The notes beneath the pieces are model-generated. The model was not told where the DNA came from, did not search any database, and saw only the letters and a list, made by a program, of their open reading frames with translations. A stretch of 64,000 nt of DNA from Marisa cornuarietis (lineage: Eukaryota > Mollusca > Gastropoda > Architaenioglossa > Ampullariidae), in NCBI GenBank assembly GCA_004794655.1, contig SMMW01000080.1, positions 1,659,001-1,723,000 on the forward strand. The letters run 5' to 3'. Below, piece by piece: positions 61,495 to 64,000 of this stretch (position 1 is its first letter; the number at the start of each line of letters is the position of its first letter). The position numbers and the translations under genes are program-made.

Positions 61495-61497
<3 letters not shown>

Positions 61498-62381
61498 ATG
61501 GGAGTGCGTGCGTGATTTTGAAAGTTATATCTGTGTGTGAGTGAGTGAGAGAGAGAGATGTACCTGTGGGCGTGCGCCTGTATGTATACACAGACCTGTT
61601 TCATGTATGTGACTGGCGCAAACTAAAGAATCAAATAAAAGGTACCCTCGCATGCGGGGGGAGGGGGGATCGAGGGAGGAAAAAAGAAAAGAATAAGACC
61701 ACTTGCACTGGAGTTGCCTCTGCAGACAGCGAGAGGGAGAAAACAAAAGCTGGATTCCCAGAGCACTCAGCACAGTAGTCAGTAGGCTATTGTTCGAGGG
61801 CGCTCATCCGGATTGACACAGCATCAAGAACAACAACCCCGGTGCGCTCGCTGGCAACAAGGCAAACGTTTTGATCAAATGTTCACTATTAACACAGCAG
61901 GTGTTCTAATCAAATGTTCGCTATTAACTCGACAAATTTACTAATCAAATGGTTTGTTTGTTTGTTTGTTTTATTTTTTTTGGGGGGTCCCCATCTCATT
62001 GTATGATCTCCTGTAATGTAAAGTTGCAATAAAAATAAGTAAAATATTTTATTGCACTGTAAGGTAGTATATATATATATATGATGAATTATCAACATAT
62101 TCTTGCGGAAACGGGTTCACTAATGATTGTTTAAAGCATAAGAAAAAAAAGGTAAAGGACTATACAATCTAATTATACTTCTCACGTTACTGTTCTAAAG
62201 GCGTTCTTGTCGACGTAGGTAAACTATAACAAGCTTGGCCTATACAGGTATTATAATTGGTAGGATGGTTAGGTAGAGGGTGGGAGAGACTTCAGAGAGC
62301 CGGGTTCTTTGTCTCCCTTCAGAATCCCACCTTCACTCTCCATCCGGACCTCCCGTTCACCTGAGTATCGTTCTAATGTCG

Positions 62382-62565
62382 AGCGGTCCGGTGGCGCAAC
62401 GGTTAGCGCCTGTCACCAATACAGTGAAGGCTGGCTGTCCTGGGTTCAGTTCTCGTCTCGGGCACGTTGTACTTCCTCTGCATGTGACATCTGTTTACAG
62501 GGCTGACTGCCTTGCCTTGATATAGCCTTAGTTGCTGGCTCGGCGTAAAACAGCAATTTAAAAAA
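62382..62565 (+). mobile_element. tRNA-derived SINE, three-copy family, copy 3 (intact, with target-site duplications)
   Basis: 184 bp with A-box-like GTGGCGCAACGGTTAGCGCC, B-box-like GGGTTCAGTTCTCG, a tRNA-unrelated body and an A-rich end. A perfect 15-bp duplication ATCGTTCTAATGTCG flanks it at 62367-62381 and 62566-62580. This copy fixes the ends of the family. Confidence 0.93.
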
Positions 62566-63699
62566 ATCGTTCTAATGTCGGGGACTTTATCATCGGAATC
62601 TTGAGCTTCGGTGTGGCAGATGTTAAGGCAATACACTTTGTAAGGATTGACCTGTTTTTCAATGAACGAGTTGTTAATTCTGGAAGATGTTACACTCCCC
62701 AAACCTTAATATAACGCTCGAGCTCAGTACCTCATTTGCACGCGCGGATAGACATACACGAGGTCTAATTCTTTTGTGTTAAGTCCTTACACAGCTTTGA
62801 AACGAGCTTTGACGATCCACGACTCACGGATGGGGGATGAGGGACAATAGACATAAAGCTTTGATTGCACATTAAGCCTTGCGTCTAAGCTTCGACCATC
62901 TGTCACAATGTTACTGCCTCTAGCAGCCGTGTCCATTCCTTAATGGTAGCTTTGCAGGTTACGACAAATATTCGAACACCAGCCCTGGTTATTTCACTGT
63001 TTCCCTATGTCACCTACTTGGAAAACACCTACTGTCCAACACGTGTTTGGGAATCTTCCAGAAAAGAAAATTCTTCATCCTGATGTACTGAAGCCGGTGG
63101 CTTGCTTCCGTATCAGGAGGCCATAAGACGCATCTCGGCTTACCGCGGATGTCCGCGTGATGTCACACTGGACCTCCGCCAAGACCGGGGGTCAACGAGG
63201 AGATGTGCTGACGTCAGGTAGTCGGCACGACGCTGCCGGTGGCCGCCAAGTCAACCGTACAGGTATCTTATCGCGCAGATGAGGAAAAGTTCTTCAAATT
63301 AAAGACATCGCCAGCATCAGCAAGATATTCTTCGTCTCTTTGACAGTGACGTTGTCCGAGAGATTGCGCCGAGGGCAAACACAAACAAGCGATTATCATC
63401 ATCACTCGTCTATTGATTCCCCCAGGCACGCAGCCTCCACCAGCTGTGGCGCCGACACAAGGCGTTAATGTCTCTTGTAACTGATACCACACGGTCGTCA
63501 AGCAACCCTCAGTTAATTATACAGTTTTAATGTCGTATGAAGTGATCGGCTGAGGGAGGGGGGTAAATCCATGGTTGTTAATTTATTACATGTGAAACAT
63601 GCCCGTTTATATAGAACAGGAACACGTGCAACAATTATTAGCGTTCGTTACAATGAAGGTAAATGTAATAATCTCATGTCTTTACGATCGTAGGGGAGT

Positions 63700-63905
63700 G
63701 AGGTGTTCAAACCTCACTTATCTTGGGGCCAGCTTTTGTGAGGGCTCCTGTCCCTCGTTGCCTTACTTTTCCCGACCCCTAGGGTGTCAGGTATCTGCGT
63801 CAAAGCTGGTTTAATTGGAAAAAATGTACGCTGCGTGCCAGAAATCGAACTGGCTAGTGTGTGAGCCTTCGGGTCGGACGGCGTTCTTTTCACCACTGCG
63901 TTATT
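63700..63905 (-). mobile_element. Second tRNA-derived SINE-like fragment
   Basis: On the minus strand CAGTGGTGAAAAGAACGCC resembles a degenerate A-box region and CCAGTTCGATTTCTGGCACG a B box. It is followed by a body ending near GGTTTGAACACC. It is a different family from 62382. Limits are approximate and no duplication was found. Confidence 0.5.
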
Positions 63906-64000
63906 TACTTATTTACATTCGTATTTACAATAACTAGGTTCACAGCTCCTGCGCCAGATCTAGTCATACATTTTTCATGTCCACTCACATATGGATCGAA

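Larger units (their letters stand above)
59258..64000. other. Upstream intron sequence of the ARHGAP20-like gene to the window edge
   Basis: No further DH exon (CR1 or CR2) was found on the minus strand. The region holds a plus-strand exon-like frame (60001-60276), a 15-bp minisatellite (60503-60637), CA/GT microsatellites (60911-60991, 61399-61494), a SINE with target-site duplications (62367-62580) and another SINE-like fragment (63700-63905). Confidence 0.7.

Noticed and set aside
62382..62480. tRNA gene calls at SINE A/B boxes (also 34409, 45000, 48400, 63850)
   Set aside because: They lack a foldable cloverleaf with intact acceptor stem and are parts of SINEs, one with target-site duplications.

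Overview
The window looks like intron-rich animal nuclear DNA: perfect GT-AG (and one GC-AG) splice junctions, multi-kilobase introns, dense (GT)n/(CA)n microsatellites, tRNA-derived SINEs and a LINE fragment carrying RNase H. A lophotrochozoan, most likely a mollusc and perhaps a gastropod, is my best inference from this texture and from the degree of similarity to vertebrate ARHGAP20. No marker in the window proves the taxon.

One gene dominates. It lies on the minus strand from beyond the right edge to about 7.7 kb, possibly with a 3'UTR to about 6.7 kb. I assembled fifteen exons by reading splice sites and phases: 59147-59257, 50107-50223, 41099-41196, 39065-39176, 38424-38488, 37814-38005, 37448-37523, 36234-36320, 25403-25472, 18464-18646, 15282-15460, 14986-15147, 14117-14226, 11959-12284 and 7738-11534. 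All junction phases agree and the joined frame is open for 1894 codons to a TAG. The domain order is the end of a RhoGEF (DH) domain, a basic RRRSAPS segment, a PH domain, a Ras-association (RA) domain, a RhoGAP domain and a disordered tail of about 1270 residues ending in a PDZ-ligand-like VSYV. From PH onward this is an ARHGAP20 (RA-RhoGAP) orthologue. The human protein, as I recall it, has no DH domain, so the spliced-on DH end makes this a possible dual GEF/GAP like BCR/ABR but with RA in place of C2. The 5' part of the gene lies outside the window.

Layout: 1-6.7 kb is downstream intergenic DNA with microsatellites and a decayed retroelement-like remnant. 7.7-15.5 kb holds the tail and RhoGAP exons. 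18.5-36.3 kb holds RA exons scattered in large introns. 37.4-39.2 kb is a compact PH cluster. 41-59 kb holds the linker and DH exons. Introns carry a LINE (52992-56444) bounded by a perfect 12-bp target-site duplication and itself split by a 1.68-kb element with its own 7-bp duplication. They also carry three copies of one tRNA-derived SINE family (one with a perfect 15-bp duplication), two other tRNA-like SINE fragments, a near-perfect 117-bp palindrome, an 87-bp tandem duplication and a 15-bp minisatellite.

If translated as read, the protein would connect Rap (through RA) to Rho inactivation (through RhoGAP) and possibly to Rho-family activation (through DH-PH), with a scaffold tail offering SH3, WW, SH2 and PDZ ligand-like motifs. 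The two most unusual points are the DH-PH-RA-RhoGAP architecture and an eight-copy 11-residue repeat in the tail. No other protein-coding gene is well supported; two weak intronic candidates are listed with low confidence.
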